Source of the DNA: Tyto alba
Taxonomy: Eukaryota > Chordata > Aves > Strigiformes > Tytonidae
Reading direction: 5' to 3'
Assembly (NCBI RefSeq): GCF_018691265.1
Contig: NW_024881330.1
Location: forward strand, 15,251,386 to 15,315,385
DNA length: 64,000 nt
Below, one piece after another: positions 34,800-47,767 of this stretch. How positions within the stretch are numbered: the stretch's first letter is position 1; every line of letters starts with the position of its first letter. The translations under genes were made by a program, and so were the position numbers. The notes beneath the pieces were generated by a model. That model did no database searches, was not told the origin of the DNA, and saw only the letters and a list, made by a program, of their open reading frames with translations.

Positions 34800-36124
34800 C
34801 ATTTTTTTTTTGTACATATTTATTAAATTAAATGGAAATTGTATGAGACTGAATTTTAGGAAGAGAAATGAAAAGCACACTGTATATTTTCTAGTTAAAC
34901 AAAAATGATCCCATATATTTTTCTGGCAAAATTTTGTAGCATGCTCTGAGAGTTATTAATTTCTTTACATTTTGTATTTAAAAAAGTATTATTGCTTAGT
35001 TTTATTTGTATAAGTTGTGGTATCTTTTGGTAGGGATGTTTTAATTTATCCAATGATTTTAACTCAAATACAGTGAAAATACAGAGTAAGTGACCTGAAT
35101 ATTTAAATATTCTGTGAGGAAGTGAATGTACCATATTTAAGAAGTTGGATTTTTATATAGAATTTCATAATCTTATTTTATAAAACAATTAAATTTTTCA
35201 GTTTACTGTTTGACTGGTGTTTTACTTTTGACTCTGAAGCGGGAACTAATAACAAAGACCGACCGTGTGGATCTCATGCCTTATGTTGGGCTTAGCTCTC
35301 TGCTACTCCTCATCTGGTCTAGTAGTAAATATGTGAGCCAAGTAAATATTGACCAGCACTGGATTTCATGGTCACTGTAGGTGAAAGAAGGTAAAAAGTA
35401 TTAAAGGTTCTAGTTCAGAGGGCCCAGGCGGCTGTGATGCAGCCGATTACAACTCCATAGACGCATTTGGCCCAGCATCACTCTTGGCCCGGTGTCATTC
35501 TTGGAGAGCTCACAACCTTTGCCCTAACCACAGCTTGTAATTTCATGGAGGAAAGATGATGCATGGCCCTGATGGGCTTGGAAAGCCTCACATATTGCCA
35601 ATGTTTAAAGGAAGGGAGCACAGAGAGGTCACATAAAAGAAAAAAAAAATAATTTACCATTGCCCTCAGCTACAGAATGAGGCACCTGCAAATAGATGGG
35701 CCCCCAAAAAAGGGAAGACAGAGTGTATGAGTGTTATTATCAAAAGCTCGCATAATTTTAAGGACCAGCGATCATTCACAGTGCAAGCCAAAGGCTTTGG
35801 TGGCTGCAAAAAAGACTGTACTCTTTTTCTTTAAACAAAGCGAACAGAGCTTGAGTATTCAACATATTATTTTCCCTCGTGTAAAGGAAGGGAAAGCCAT
35901 CAGTATTTATTCTTGTATGACAAATATCCCTCTGTTACAGATGACAGGATCTTCAGCAAAGAATGAGAAAGAGATTCCTGATAGATATGATATGCTCGCA
36001 TCAGAAGTGCTCTCCTTACAGAGAGTACAAATGGGACATATTGCTTTAAAATACAGGGATTTCATTTTTCACTGTATCCTCACATCACTTTTTGTATCAA
36101 AAGGAATAAACTTGCTTTTATATT

Positions 36125-36165
36125 TCACGTGCTATATATTAGCATCTCACGTGCTATATATTAGC
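36125..36165. repeat. Duplicated 19-mer containing CACGTG
   Basis: TCACGTGCTATATATTAGC occurs at 36125-36143 and again, identical, at 36147-36165 after a 3-nt ATC spacer. Each copy holds a CACGTG E-box and a TATATA run. Confidence 0.92.
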
Positions 36166-36712
36166 TGAGAAATGGAGCTGAACACACAAGAATTTCCTAG
36201 TTTTGTGTTGATTCAGTTGAAATAATTTACTTACTTTTACAACACAAACTGTTTTTACATATAATTAAAAGATGATAACAACAGAGTCTCAAATTTGCAA
36301 AATAAAGACCAGATGTTTCCATAACTGTGCCAGGTGTGGACGTTTGGGGTTTTGTAGATATTAAAATGAGAATAATCATCTCACTGGAAGCAAAACGAAG
36401 AGGATCCCACATACCTCTTATAAACATTTCCATCCTAATTCTTTCTGTGTTATCTCTGTTTAAAATGACAATTTAGCAATTGATAATATAGTCTCAAGTG
36501 GTAATATGGTTAAAATTGTAGCAGTGGAATCAGTTTAACAGAGCTATTGGCTAGAGAAAAGCACAGTTGCTTCTGACTACACAGTACTGCTTTTAATCTA
36601 TACATTCATGCTTTCATATTCCAACTAAATGTATGTAACTCATTGTAAATAACACTAAGTGTTTGTGGTCCTTCACGAATGACAATACTGAAGAAGGTGC
36701 TCAGAGCCACAG

Positions 36713-36746
36713 AGTTTATGCTATAGCATATAGTTTATGCTATAGC
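36713..36746. repeat. Direct repeat of 15 nt
   Basis: AGTTTATGCTATAGC at 36713-36727 and again at 36732-36746, identical, with a 4-nt spacer ATAT. Confidence 0.9.
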
Positions 36747-37085
36747 TAACATATGATCATGCTATACTTCACTACAGTAGAATATAGCTTTGAATTTCCT
36801 GGAAAACTTTAGCATTGAACTATTACCTGTGCCTTTTAAAATGGGATTTTTTTTTCCCCTCAAAGTTACATCTGTTAAATGAATTATACCTGTTAAAGCT
36901 GATTCAGCTAACCAGGTGCCAACACTTCTAAACCAGTTTATGCTTCATTTATCAATTCAGCTTTACTCAGCTGGAAGGAATCAAATGCTTCACATCCTGA
37001 GCAGGCAACACTTAAACTTTATTCCCTTCCCCAAAGAGCCTCCAGCCCAAAATAGCCAAGACAAACAAAAGCGAGACCCAGGATA

Positions 37086-37600
37086 ATGAGGGAGAGGGTG
37101 AGGCAAACAGAAAGTGGGAGGGTTGCTTGGAAAAAATGTGGGTTTGGGGGTGGTAGTTTGTTTTTCAGGGAAGGCTGCAGGAGGAAAGAGGAGGTGTGCG
37201 GCGGGCAGCAGGTAGGAGAGGGGTCCCCGTGTCTGTGGCACAGAGGAAATGTGGCTGTGGGGAGGCAGAGGTGGGGGGAAGGCGCCAGGGCTGGGGACAA
37301 CCAGTCTGAGCCGGGCCTTGGGGGTGACACAAAGAGGGATGCTGTGCTGGGGTACCCTGACCTGCCAGGGGACCAGTGCCTGCCCTCCACCCGGCCTGGC
37401 TGCAGACCCCCTGGCTCAGGGGAAGGCAAACGTTTGCCAGCCCCCCGCTAGTCCCTGCCTCAGGCTGGAAAGGAGGAGAGGAATGAGAGAGGAGCGTGCT
37501 GGTGTGCTGGCTCCGCTGTCCCCAGGCAGGGCCAGGGCTTGTCCTGCCCTGTGGCCTTCTCCTTTGCTGAGGAAAAGGAAAAGCAGTTTCAGGAATAGTT
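37086..37600. other. G-rich island downstream of TNFRSF11B
   Basis: The + strand is strongly purine/G-rich, then turns C-rich after about 37360. It includes a G-quadruplex-type pattern at 37259-37296 (runs of 4, 6, 3 and 4 G with loops of 10, 9 and 2). Long open frames occur on both strands; none is recognisable. Confidence 0.5.
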
Positions 37601-40110
37601 GAGGGAGATGGTGAGATGAGCTTTAAGGCAGGTTCTGAAGGTGTCATCTGTCCAGCCGTGATCTCCAAGAGTGGAAACAACCCTCAGTTACCAAAAAATA
37701 CCGTGGGTTTAAAGCAGAACCTTATGATTTCAAAACCTTCTACAACTCTGTTTTTCAGTTTTTTGTTTTTTTTGTTTTTTTTTTTTTTATATGCACTTGT
37801 CCTTCAATAAGGCAGTCTCTTGGATCCCAGAAAACACACCATATTTTGGAGTATGAGTAAAATTAAAGAAGAAACTAGATATTAAGCTCTTTAATTATTT
37901 TTTTTTTTTTTTTTACGCTGTGCACATCACCAAGCACAATAGATTCCTGGTCCCTCACTGTGACTAATGGATGCTCTCGTAGTAAAATTACCAATCAATA
38001 GTATAGTCTGCTATAGACTGAACATTTAAAAGTAATTCAAAACTGTGGCTCAGAAATAAACAACTATTTATAGAAAAAAGAACCAGCAATTTCTGCAGAC
38101 TACCAGAAACTATTGAATTTTGGACAAATATCAAATATAGGAAATACTCGCCCTTTGAGTATTTCTTTGTTGAAATAATGTGGACAAGCAAAAAAAATGC
38201 ACAAAAATAACTGAAAAAAAAAAAAAGGAATAGTTTTACATTTTTCTTCCTTCACCTTAATTAGATGGTAGAACCAATATTGGCAATAAGCTCAGTAGTC
38301 AGGAGGGATGAAAATATATACAAAGCTGAGGCTGTAGTTGTGTAACTATTCCCAGTGGAGTCCAAGGGCAAATCTGTGGGAAAGGGCTATAAGAATGGTC
38401 TCAGAATTGCAATGAATTGAGTAATTCTATTTTTATATTAGAGTTTTGAACTGAACAAAACTTGAGACAAAGTAAAGCAGGTGAACACAACGTAAACGTA
38501 GTTTATTCCACTCATCATCATCCTCATCCCTTGTATTTATGGCAAGTTTGCGTAGGATTCCTCTGTTTGTCTTTTCACATTTAAAAAAAGTTCTTTCATA
38601 CTAACAGGTTATTTTTTTGAAATCATCCTGACCTTTAGTACCTAGGAGGTTATTTAAAAGGAACCACATGATGAAAGATTGTGGCTTTGGCAATATTTCT
38701 TATATGAAGATGACAGGGCGTGGTTCAATAACGGTGAAGACAGAACTTTCCGGAGAGTGTTTTTCTCCTTTCTTTTTCTTTATCTAAGAGGAAAGTCTTA
38801 ATTCACTTTAAAATAAATAAATAAACTTTTAGCAACTAGGACGTATATCATTCTGGATGTATAGAACTTCATCAGCACACAAAAGGTTTCTGTCTATTAA
38901 TAGCATCAATGGTTTGGCATTTGTGTTGTGCTTCAGCTCTGCCTATGGCACTTAAGATGAGTGAAATGATACATCCTAAAGGATGATTAATTCCACATAA
39001 CGCAATGGGAACTCAGTGTCAGTAAGAGATGAATAAGGTCTTTGCGTTCTTTAAAGGGGAGAGACGGAGATGTCAGAGATCAAGGTGCGTAAATACCAGA
39101 AGGCTTGCAGGAGCCTCTCTCTCCTGGCCGGAGTTAGGGAAGACTAACATAGACTCACGTTTTCGGGAAGGGTGTCCACACTCAGGAGATGTGTCAATGC
39201 TTGAAGAAGGGTGTGTTTTTTGGATTGCAACAAAATAAGCTGAGAGTGGCTGGCAGGCCGGTGAAGCCAGCGGGAAACCGGGCTATTCCCGTCTCCGGGA
39301 GGTAGAGAAGAGCAGCTTGGTTTTATGCCGCGTGGGTTGGGAGCCAGCACAGGGACACAAGGAATGGGTAGTTACTGCTGTTGAGATGTGTTTTTGAAAG
39401 TCTAAGAAGACTGACATGCTGAAACCTCAAGAAGTCAGAGAAACGATGCAAGAAAATTACACTTTGTGCCTCAAAATCAGACTTTCTGTCTTGAAAGAAT
39501 CACAAAACCCAAGTATTCAGAGAAGAAGAGATTTCTTTGGCACTTAATGACAAAGACCCCATAGTGGTATTTGATGATTTTGTGTTGACAGAGGACACTT
39601 GCAATCACGTGCTGCCAGCACCAAAGCAGTTCAATGCCCAGCTGCAGAAGTGGTGACCCAGTGATGCTCCCAGGCTCGCTCTGTACCCTAAAATGACCTT
39701 GACACTTTAAGCTCAGCACAAGGATGTTCAGCCCCACCAGCCAAATTGCTGCAAGGGCTTGTGTGCTGAAACTGGGTCCCTCCCTCCCCACACCACCACT
39801 GGCTTAGACGTCTCTGTGAAACAGGGCCTCCTAGCCTGGCTCTTCGTCATGGTGCGATCCACCCAAGTGATCCCTTTAAGTGCAGACAATTGCTTCACTT
39901 CCCTGCCACACCTGGAGCTGGGGGTGCCCACCTCTCCCTGCCCAACTGCACACCCAGGCAGGGAGGCGGCAGCAGGGGTGTGCTCCCTCCTCCCCAGCCT
40001 CAGGGGCTCCTGCCCACCCGCTGCTGGGAAGGGGCCCTGACAGCCTGGAGACAGGGCAGGACACACCAGCCTCCAGCCTGGAACGGGGCCATGCCAGCGG
40101 CCGAGCGCAT

Positions 40111-40228
40111 ATTAAACAGTCGTAGAAAAATGGGCAGGCAGGGCCTGCGTTTGCATTAAACAGGCATAGAACAATTGCAGGCAGAGCCTGCGTTTGTATT
40201 AAACAGGCATAGAAAAAAGTGCCTGCTG
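40111..40228 (+). repeat. 43-44 nt minisatellite, about 2.7 copies, with a hairpin in each full unit
   Basis: Units begin ATTAAACAG at 40111, 40155 and 40198 (third incomplete). Each full unit carries GCAGGC, a 3-nt loop, then GCCTGC (40134-40148 and 40177-40191); the third keeps only the right half. The array lies in a GC-rich patch. Confidence 0.88.
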
Positions 40229-43200
40229 GGACAGAAAGTGATGGCCAGTACCCACAATGTTCTTCCTCTTCCCTGGCCTCTGAGGAAAGCAGCCGCATCT
40301 GCAGGCTATGAGATGTCCCTCCCCACAGACCCCACCGCTCCCTACGGTGGCTCAGCCTTCAAAAAGAGGGCTGGAGGGCTGGCACCCTGTGGTGCAGATG
40401 TGGCTTTCTATCCCTGCAGCCCAAGGATGGACGTGAGTCATGGGGCTGGTGGGTGCAGAGCGAGCCCGTGTGAGGGTGGTGGGTTCATGGGGTGCCATGT
40501 GCTCACCCAAAATGTTTTCCATCTCCAGAACAGCATTGCTCACCCCCCGGGAGCCAGTAGAGGCTGTGGGCTTGGTCCCCCCATGGTTTTTGTCTGCACA
40601 AATCTGGAGTGACTCCGCAGAAGTCAATGGAAAATAAAAAACATGTGAAGCAGAAATCTTATCCCAGAGAGTCCAGGCAGCCGGCAGTTTCAGAGGTAGG
40701 ATATCTTTCACTTAAGGAGGGGCGGATTCATTTATCAGCCAGAGTAAACAACCAATTCTGTAGCTAATTTGGTAGCCCTAATATGACAGTAAACCTGAAA
40801 CTACTCCACATATTCAATTTTTATTAATAATTCCCTGACATACAGCATATCCTTTTCAAGGGAGCCTGTGAAATTTTACTCAACACAGAGGAGTTCTTGT
40901 ATCCGAACTTAGGGGTTTGCAGCAGGGAGAAAAATGCTATATTTTAGCTGACTGGACAAATCTGGAAGAATTTTAAGGCCTATAAGTTTGCTTTTTTTCT
41001 TTCAAAGCTGAAGAAAAAAAATATTTTATTTTACACATAATAACCTCAGAATAACTCCAGAAGGTTCTTAGAAGCTGAAAATCTTTCCCTGCAATCATGT
41101 GGCACATCAAACCCCTATAAGCGCAATCTGCAGGGAGTTGTCTGACTGACTAAGCATGCAGTATGGGGAGAGTCTGTAATGAGGCTCAAGGTTTAATTGT
41201 AGTTCTGCCCGAGGAAGTATCAAAACCACTTTGCACAGCACTGTGAATTCAAACTCCAAGTCAGCTACTGTTAATTTAGGGTTCTCTTCAGTTAAACTAA
41301 TTGTAGAGTGTTTCTACGTGCACAAAGAGAGGCATTTCAAAAAGAACAATGTTGGGTGAGACACACACAGGTCTGACTGTTCACATGTGATTGTCCTTGT
41401 TCCCTTAAAACCATTTTGATCACACAATAGCCCTATTACCACTGTTTCTATTTTCTTGCTGTTCACAGTTTATGGATGCAATTCCTTCCTCCGCTCTGGC
41501 AGTGTAAATGAATCTGTTGTTACACTGCATTTTACCCCTCTCCCATCCAGCCATGCTGTCATCCTCCTGTCGCCAAGCAGAAAACCTCCACAGCACAAAC
41601 TGAGACTGAAAGGAGCAGCATTAGCCCCAGAGTCACCCCACCTAAAGTAACTGACCCTACAAAAAATATTTTGCCAGTGCAAAGGCTCCATCAGTGGTGA
41701 ATGGGACAGCGAAGCACCGTGCTATTGCTCTGTGCTACGCTGTATTTACAAGGTGCTTTGGAAGTGCAGAAATTGCACCTATTCCCACACAAATCTGCCT
41801 GCTCCCTCTGACACCATGGTAAGAGGGTGGTTACTGCAACATCCCGCAATGTAATCCTGAAGGGTATAGGACAAACTCAAACACCCACAGAATACAGAAT
41901 AAAAGGACTCTGACAACCAAAAAGCCTGGGTTATATGAAGGGTAATGACTAGGAAAACCCTTAAGCTAGGAAAATACAGTCCTGTGAAGAATCATCATTG
42001 CTCCCACGGTGCAGATATTATAAGACACATCCTCCAGTTTTGCTGGAGCAACAATAAATCTGACACACAAAAAAAGCATCAGTCCTGTTGCCTGGTTAGC
42101 TTTGCTTAAGGCTAAAATACCTACAAGCCGATTCAGCATAGGAAGTACTTAATCAGCAGTTTCCTGGGTTTGCTCTCATGCCCCAGAGGTACCATTCCCA
42201 CAGAAAGTTTAACTGTAGAAATAAATGTATACTTCCAGAGTTGGCTACTTAAACAGTAAATTAAAATCATTACAATAATAAGAATAAACATTTCTACAAT
42301 TCTTTAATAGCCACCTGTGTTCCTCTTTTGTAGGACAACACTGGATTTCAAATTCATCCCTGGAGATACTACTCACTCTTGCTCCAGAGTAAGTTAATGT
42401 TCAATTCAGAGATGCCTGGAGAGAACCTCTTGCCAGCACTGGAGGGAGGGTTGGAGTAATTTCCCCACCTTCTCAGCAGTTTACTACCTTCTTGGTAAGG
42501 TATGCTTTGAAGAGATAATAGGTCCTTGGCCATCATCTACATAATGCTCAGCAGTGGGTTTTTTATGTTCCAAATGTAAGGTGTTTTCCAAAAAAAATCC
42601 CACTGAGGCACAACAAGCCGGCAGTGTTTCCCTGAAAAATCCCAAGTACTGAATCTTGTGGGAAAGGATGCTGACTCACTGATACTGATGGCTCAATACT
42701 GAGCTCTGATATAAAGAAGTAGGACAGTTGCATTATTCAGGTAGGAAGAAGAAAGCTATAGAAATGGGAAAGCAAGAGGGAGGAAAAGACAATTTTGTTT
42801 CCTTATGATTGAAGACATACTGTAAGAAGGGTAAATTTAGACTCATTTGTCATACATGGGTTTAATTGATCTGCATTAATTTATTTTATTCAGGTTCTCT
42901 GTGTTGTGCCTAAGGAATACAAATTCAATATTTAATTTCAAATTGTGGGACATCTAGCTTTGTTCTTATCCCAAGTCATGAAGAAAGTCTTCCTCTACTT
43001 TCTCTCCACCAGACTTTGGAAACCACGTAATTCTTCTTTCTCTGAGTAAAACCAGAAATGTATGAGAAAGCACTTAATTTAAATGGACATTTTAGAATTG
43101 CCCTTTGTGGGAAGGCATCTGATTTATGGTGTGGTGTCACTCGTGACTTCAGTTGGACAGCTTATGCCTAAAAGTATAAAGCAATCTTCAGTCCCATGTC

Positions 43201-43397
43201 AAGCTTGAGAAGATGCGTCTTACTTTTTACATTTCTTTTAAAATATGATTTAAGGTTTATGCCTAGTATTCTTTGCATGTCCAAGTCTTATGTCTAAGGC
43301 TTACTTGTTTCTGTTGAATTTGTAAATGCTTTAAAGAAAAGAGCTACTGAAAAATTAAATTGCTATAGGCAAGTAAAACAGAGCCAGTCTGCACCAC

Positions 43398-43435
43398 TGC
43401 CAGCACAGATAGTCATTGCCAGCATAGATAGTCAT
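43398..43435. repeat. 19-nt tandem duplication
   Basis: Two adjacent units starting TGCCAGCA and ending GATAGTCAT, at 43398-43416 and 43417-43435, with one mismatch. Confidence 0.9.
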
Positions 43436-46297
43436 TGCTGAGAAAGGAAATTCTTTCAGTATGACAGCTACAGTCTTCAAAGAATTATAAGGAAAAATGC
43501 TATTTCGGTGTTTATTCGGAGTAAGAAAAGCTTCTTACTTCTGGAAAGATGGGCTGAGGAGAAATGGATACAACTTAGTTTTAGTTCAGCTATACTGTGC
43601 GGGATTACCCAAGCAATAACCGCAGCCACTGGGAGCCAACCCAGCCACCCGACATCCTGTCTCACAGCCATTTTAATCCCCCAAATGCAATGCTGAGTGC
43701 CAACCAGAGAAATTCTTGCAGAAGCTCAGATTTCAGATCCACTGGCTTTTCACTTCTCCCTCCCAGGCAAGCATTTGCTGGTTGTGCTGGAGGGGAATTT
43801 TGAGCCCACAGAGACAGGCACCTGATTGCCCAAAGAGCTTCTGGGTTATGCTAATGTGTCTGGTTTCAGTCTAGTCTCCACGGACTTTCTACAAACCCTG
43901 TTTCGATTCCTCTTTTCTTGCGATTTTCTCTGTGAAGAGATATTGAATCTTTCAGTGGATGCCTCATTCTGGTCTTGCTTGGACTGGTGTTGCACAGCTG
44001 TATATCTGATTTGGAGTTTCATTTTGTTTACTGAAAGCATAAGAGAATGACTGGGCTCTGCAGCCTACCCAGATCAACTTCTGCCTTCATGCTGCTACAG
44101 CTCCACCAGTGGAAAGGGGCCACGGCCAATATGAAAGAGTAGCAATTGCGCTATCTACTTCCTGGAGTTGCATTTCCAGCTAGAGAAGAAATGGGGGTTA
44201 CCACTAGGAGCGGCAATCTGGGAACTCCTATTACCAAGCTGACTTGCTACTGGAAACAGCAGGAAGCTCAAATGAAATCATTAGTGCCTGCTTGCTGTTG
44301 CCAAGAGCAGAGGAAAAAAAAAAAAATCTCAGATATTAAGTTGGTGGGTCACTTCACCTGTGTTACCCTGAGTCAACAGTTTGGTTTCATTTTAAATGCT
44401 TGATTAAAATAATATCAATACGCTATAGGAGGAGAAGCAAAGTATTTCATATTGTCTCTGTCAACTGCAGTTACCACTTCACATTTTGCTTCTCAGTCCA
44501 ATGTCTTTGTGCTCAGAAAGATCTGGCAGCATGGTTTGTTTGAATATGGCAAGAGAGCGAGCTTTGGCTTGGTTATTCACTAAGTGTCTGGCACGATGCT
44601 CGGTTGCTCTCCCATGGCCACAAAGCCACCTCCCTTACAGAGCCTGCTGCAGCCACAGATGGGCAGAGCTCAAAGAGGTTTAAGCATCTCACCCGCTGTG
44701 AAATTTCCCCTTATTCTGTCAGGAAGGGCTGAGAGACCCCCAGCTGAGAAAGTCAAAGGGTTTAGATCATTCACATGGGAAAATTTGAAAGCACTCTTGA
44801 ATTCAAAGCCAGGGGTTAAATTAAGCTTTTCCTTTTGAAGAGACTAATTTATTTGAAATCAGGCAGGCAAGTCTGCCTCCCCTTCTCCCAAATCAAGCAA
44901 AAGTAAATGTAATATGTTCAACTTAAAACATTTTAAATTAAAACAAAAGAGGAAAAAACCTGTTCTTTTCATAATCCTGTTTTTATTTTCTAAGCATAAA
45001 AGAGCCGAGCTGAGCTAACATGGATGTCAACTCCACTTGACTGCAGTAAGTGGAATGGTTCCAGTTCACACAAAAGCCTGTAAAATCAGGGGGAAAAAAT
45101 GTATTTAAACCTTCAGAAATAATTAAATCATATGTTTATGGCTATACAACAAATGGTTAGATCTGATTGCTTAGAAGGTTGGGGGACAGAAAATAAAGTG
45201 TTATCTTACTCTGTGTATATACATATTGTGGATATATTTTCTGAGAGTAAATGGATGCAGAAAACATTTCCTTGAGCAGGCACCGTCACAAACAATTTGT
45301 GGGGCAGGGACAGAACAACTTAATTCCTCTGTGTAAAAAGGACAAAAAAAGTACTGGCCTAAAACTGCCTGCTATGAAGAAGGACTAGAGAAAACGGGGA
45401 CTGAAAGCATCTTGAGGTTTCTGACTGCAGCAGCCTTCTTCTATCAGTTGCCTCCAACTTCTGCCTGAGAGGATGGTAAGGAACAAAACAAATCTCATTT
45501 TCCCCCTGGCTTAGATCCCTTTTTTTTTTTGAAAAGGACACAATTTGTTACATTATGGTACATTCAGTTTGTATAGGTTACCTGTTCCACTTTCTGCCCT
45601 GTCATGTCCCTGTCTTTCTCTGCCTTGCAGGCTGTTCTTTGTGGGATAGCTGTGTGCAGCCCCTTAATAAAGTCAGATTAGTAAATCAAACCCACTAATC
45701 ATCATATCCAAAACTAATACAGACCAAAGTTGCAAAGTAAGAAGGATTTAGCCTGCACTCCCGTGTCTCTTCAGAAGAGAAGCCAAACTTTTAAGAGAGT
45801 TGGCAGAAGGTATTAAAAGAAGCTTTTCTTACCAAGTGAGAGCAACAACCGGGTGTTGAAGTGATTACCTTCAAAACAGCTCTAAAGACAGACATGCTTA
45901 TTTGGCTTTTTTTTCACCTGGGTTATCCGTTACTTTTTTTTTTCAGACAAAAACGACTTGATTCATGTTCAACAAACAGTGAAAGCTGCTTTTGTCTGAC
46001 ATTGTACAAGGTTGTCTGTTACTCAGAAGTGCAGCTCTTTTTCGTAACACAAATGAATAATTGTGACTTCTGTGGAAATTCTGGAAAGAGCATGCAAGGA
46101 GGAAACCAGTTATTTAGCCTGTTCTGGAAGAAAGGCCCTTCACTTCTTAATAATTGCTGATGCTCCTGCTTTAGCAGCCTATGTGCATTCATATGGCCCT
46201 GAATCAAAAAGAGCCTTTAAACTTGGGGAGTGTAACTTGTCCTTCTTCCTGTGGCACTGGATTAGATGGTGAGGAATGATGTAATGAGGAAAGGCTA

Positions 46298-46620
46298 CAG
46301 AATCACAGAATGGTTGGAGTTGGAAGGGACCCTAAAGATCATCTAGTTCCAACCTCCTTGCAACAGAAAGGGACACCTTCCTCTATACCAGGTTGCTCAA
46401 AGCCCCGTCCAACCTGGCCTTGAACCCTTCCAGGGAGGGGGCAGCCACAGCTTCTCTGGGCACCCTGTGCCAGTGTGTCACCACCCTCACACTAAAGAAT
46501 TTCTTCTTTATAGCTAATCTAAATCTACTCTCTTTTAGTTTAAAACTGTTACCCCTTATCCTATCACTACAGTCCCTGATGAAAAGTCCCTCCCCACCTT
46601 TCCTGTAGCCCCCTTGAAGC
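46298..46620 (-). mobile_element. CR1 LINE, 5'-truncated, minus strand
   Basis: Read on the minus strand, it ends in the CR1 3' signature (GGGTCCCTTCCAACTCCAAC, then ATTCTGTGATTCTG). The inside matches the copy at 58.95-59.28 kb closely, including the peptide-level phrase EAVAAPSLEGFKARLDGALSNL. Homology stops abruptly at about 46620, the typical 5' truncation of CR1. Only the 3' end of ORF2 and the 3' UTR are left. Confidence 0.9.
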
Positions 46621-47510
46621 CCAGACCTGTATCCTGGATCTGAGCCACCTTTTGATTCTGGCAGAACCGTGATTAGGGTCCAGGCTTTCAGGTCTACCCC
46701 AGTGCCTATGACAGAGTACACCAAATCCTCTCCCTTTTCTCTCCCACTCATCCACTCCTCACTGTAGGGAAAGAACAAAATCCATATTTCTAGTCTGAAG
46801 CCTCATTGAATTTATGGACAGGAAGAATCAGTGTGAGATGTATCTTCAGGCAGTTCATTCAACTGTCCATGTTGAGCAGCAGCTGTACGGCTAAATAATC
46901 TCCCATTATAAAATGGCTGAGAAGAAAAAGAGGTCTGAGGGAAGTGGGGGAGAGTAGACTGTAAAACAGGGATTCAGAAAGAGAAGGCAATGGTGAAGGA
47001 GTAAGTAGGATAAAATATAATGAATATAATTAAATGGGCAGTTTGGTGTAGTATGCTCTGTCCTAGCTCTCACAAGGCATATCTCGTGCATGTTAGAGAC
47101 CCTGCATTTCTATATCTGGTTTTATATTGGTCATAAAAGAGCTGTTCTTAAGGGGGCTTTTGATGACCTGCATGCTTAGAGATGAAGATCACAAATGCAC
47201 CCTGAGGATGAAAACCTGGAAGAAAGCTGAAGTGACACATACAGAAAAACTGAACCAGGATCCAAACAAAAGGATGAATGCAGCAAATTTCACCTTCTTT
47301 CACCAAAAATACACAAGCTGAATATGGATTGACTTTATACCTACTCATTTATCATATGACTCCTGCTTTTCTGAAGGTTTAGTATCCACTCAGGGAATAA
47401 GAAAAGCTGTTTATTGCTCTACAGTGTCTCAAAAATCAGGAATCACCTTCCATTAACAATTGAGATTACTGAAAGCCTTCACAATAGCAAAATACCAAAT
47501 AGATTATCCC
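46621..47510. other. Stretch between CR1 copies, nothing recognised
   Basis: Unique-looking sequence with no recognisable gene, RNA or repeat on either strand. Confidence 0.5.
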
Positions 47511-47767
47511 AACGGCAACAGGCACAAACTGAAACACAGGAGGTTCCCTCTGAACATCAAGAAACACTTTTTTTTACTATGATGGTGACTGAGCCCTGGA
47601 ACAGGTTACCCAGGGAGGTTTGTGGAGTCTCCATCCTTGGAGATATTTGAAACATGTCTGGACATGGTCTAGGGCAACTGGTTCCAGGTGGCCCTGCCTG
47701 AGCAGGGATTTGGACCAGATGACTTCCAGAGGTCCCTTCCATCCTCAACCAGCCTGTGATTCTGTGA
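47511..47767 (+). mobile_element. CR1 LINE 3' fragment, plus strand
   Basis: Contains CACAAACTGAAACACAGGAG, then GAGCCCTGGAACAGGTTACC, TGGAGTCTCCATCCTTGGAG and GGTCCCTTCCATCCTCAACC, ending GTGATTCTGTGAATG. These are the terminal parts of CR1 in order. It differs from the neighbours at 46 and 59 kb, so it belongs to another subfamily. Confidence 0.88.

Larger units (their letters stand above)
34471..34815 (+). other. TNFRSF11B: Probable 3' UTR of TNFRSF11B
   Basis: The stretch after the stop codon is AU-rich with several AUUUA-like pentamers, a perfect hairpin at 34509-34530 and an AATAAA signal at 34794-34799 followed by a T-rich element. The end is an estimate. Further ATTAAA-type signals at 34822-34827 and 35188-35193 could give longer forms. 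Confidence 0.55.
34816..46297. other. Downstream intergenic region, proximal part
   Basis: No exon is recognisable. It contains a duplicated 19-mer (36125-36165), a second short duplication (36713-36746), a G-rich island (37086-37600), T-rich tracts at 37759-37788 and 37898-37914, a GC-rich patch with a hairpin minisatellite (39850-40600), and a duplication at 43398-43435. Open frames in the GC-rich parts occur on both strands and look like composition effects. Confidence 0.6.

Noticed and set aside
35731..36168. 145-codon plus-strand open frame downstream of the gene
   Set aside because: No recognisable motif; it runs through the exact 19-mer duplication, and its translation looks random.
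37019..37680. Proline/serine-rich and glycine-rich open frames on both strands
   Set aside because: They follow the strand-asymmetric G-rich island; no family resemblance.
40111..40228. CRISPR-like repeat with hairpins
   Set aside because: Units are contiguous with no unique spacers, fewer than three full copies, in a vertebrate genome. It is a minisatellite.
40601..40630. Motif GGAGTGACTCCGCAGAAGTC, resembling an old amniote interspersed repeat
   Set aside because: Too short and my memory of the family is too vague to support a call.
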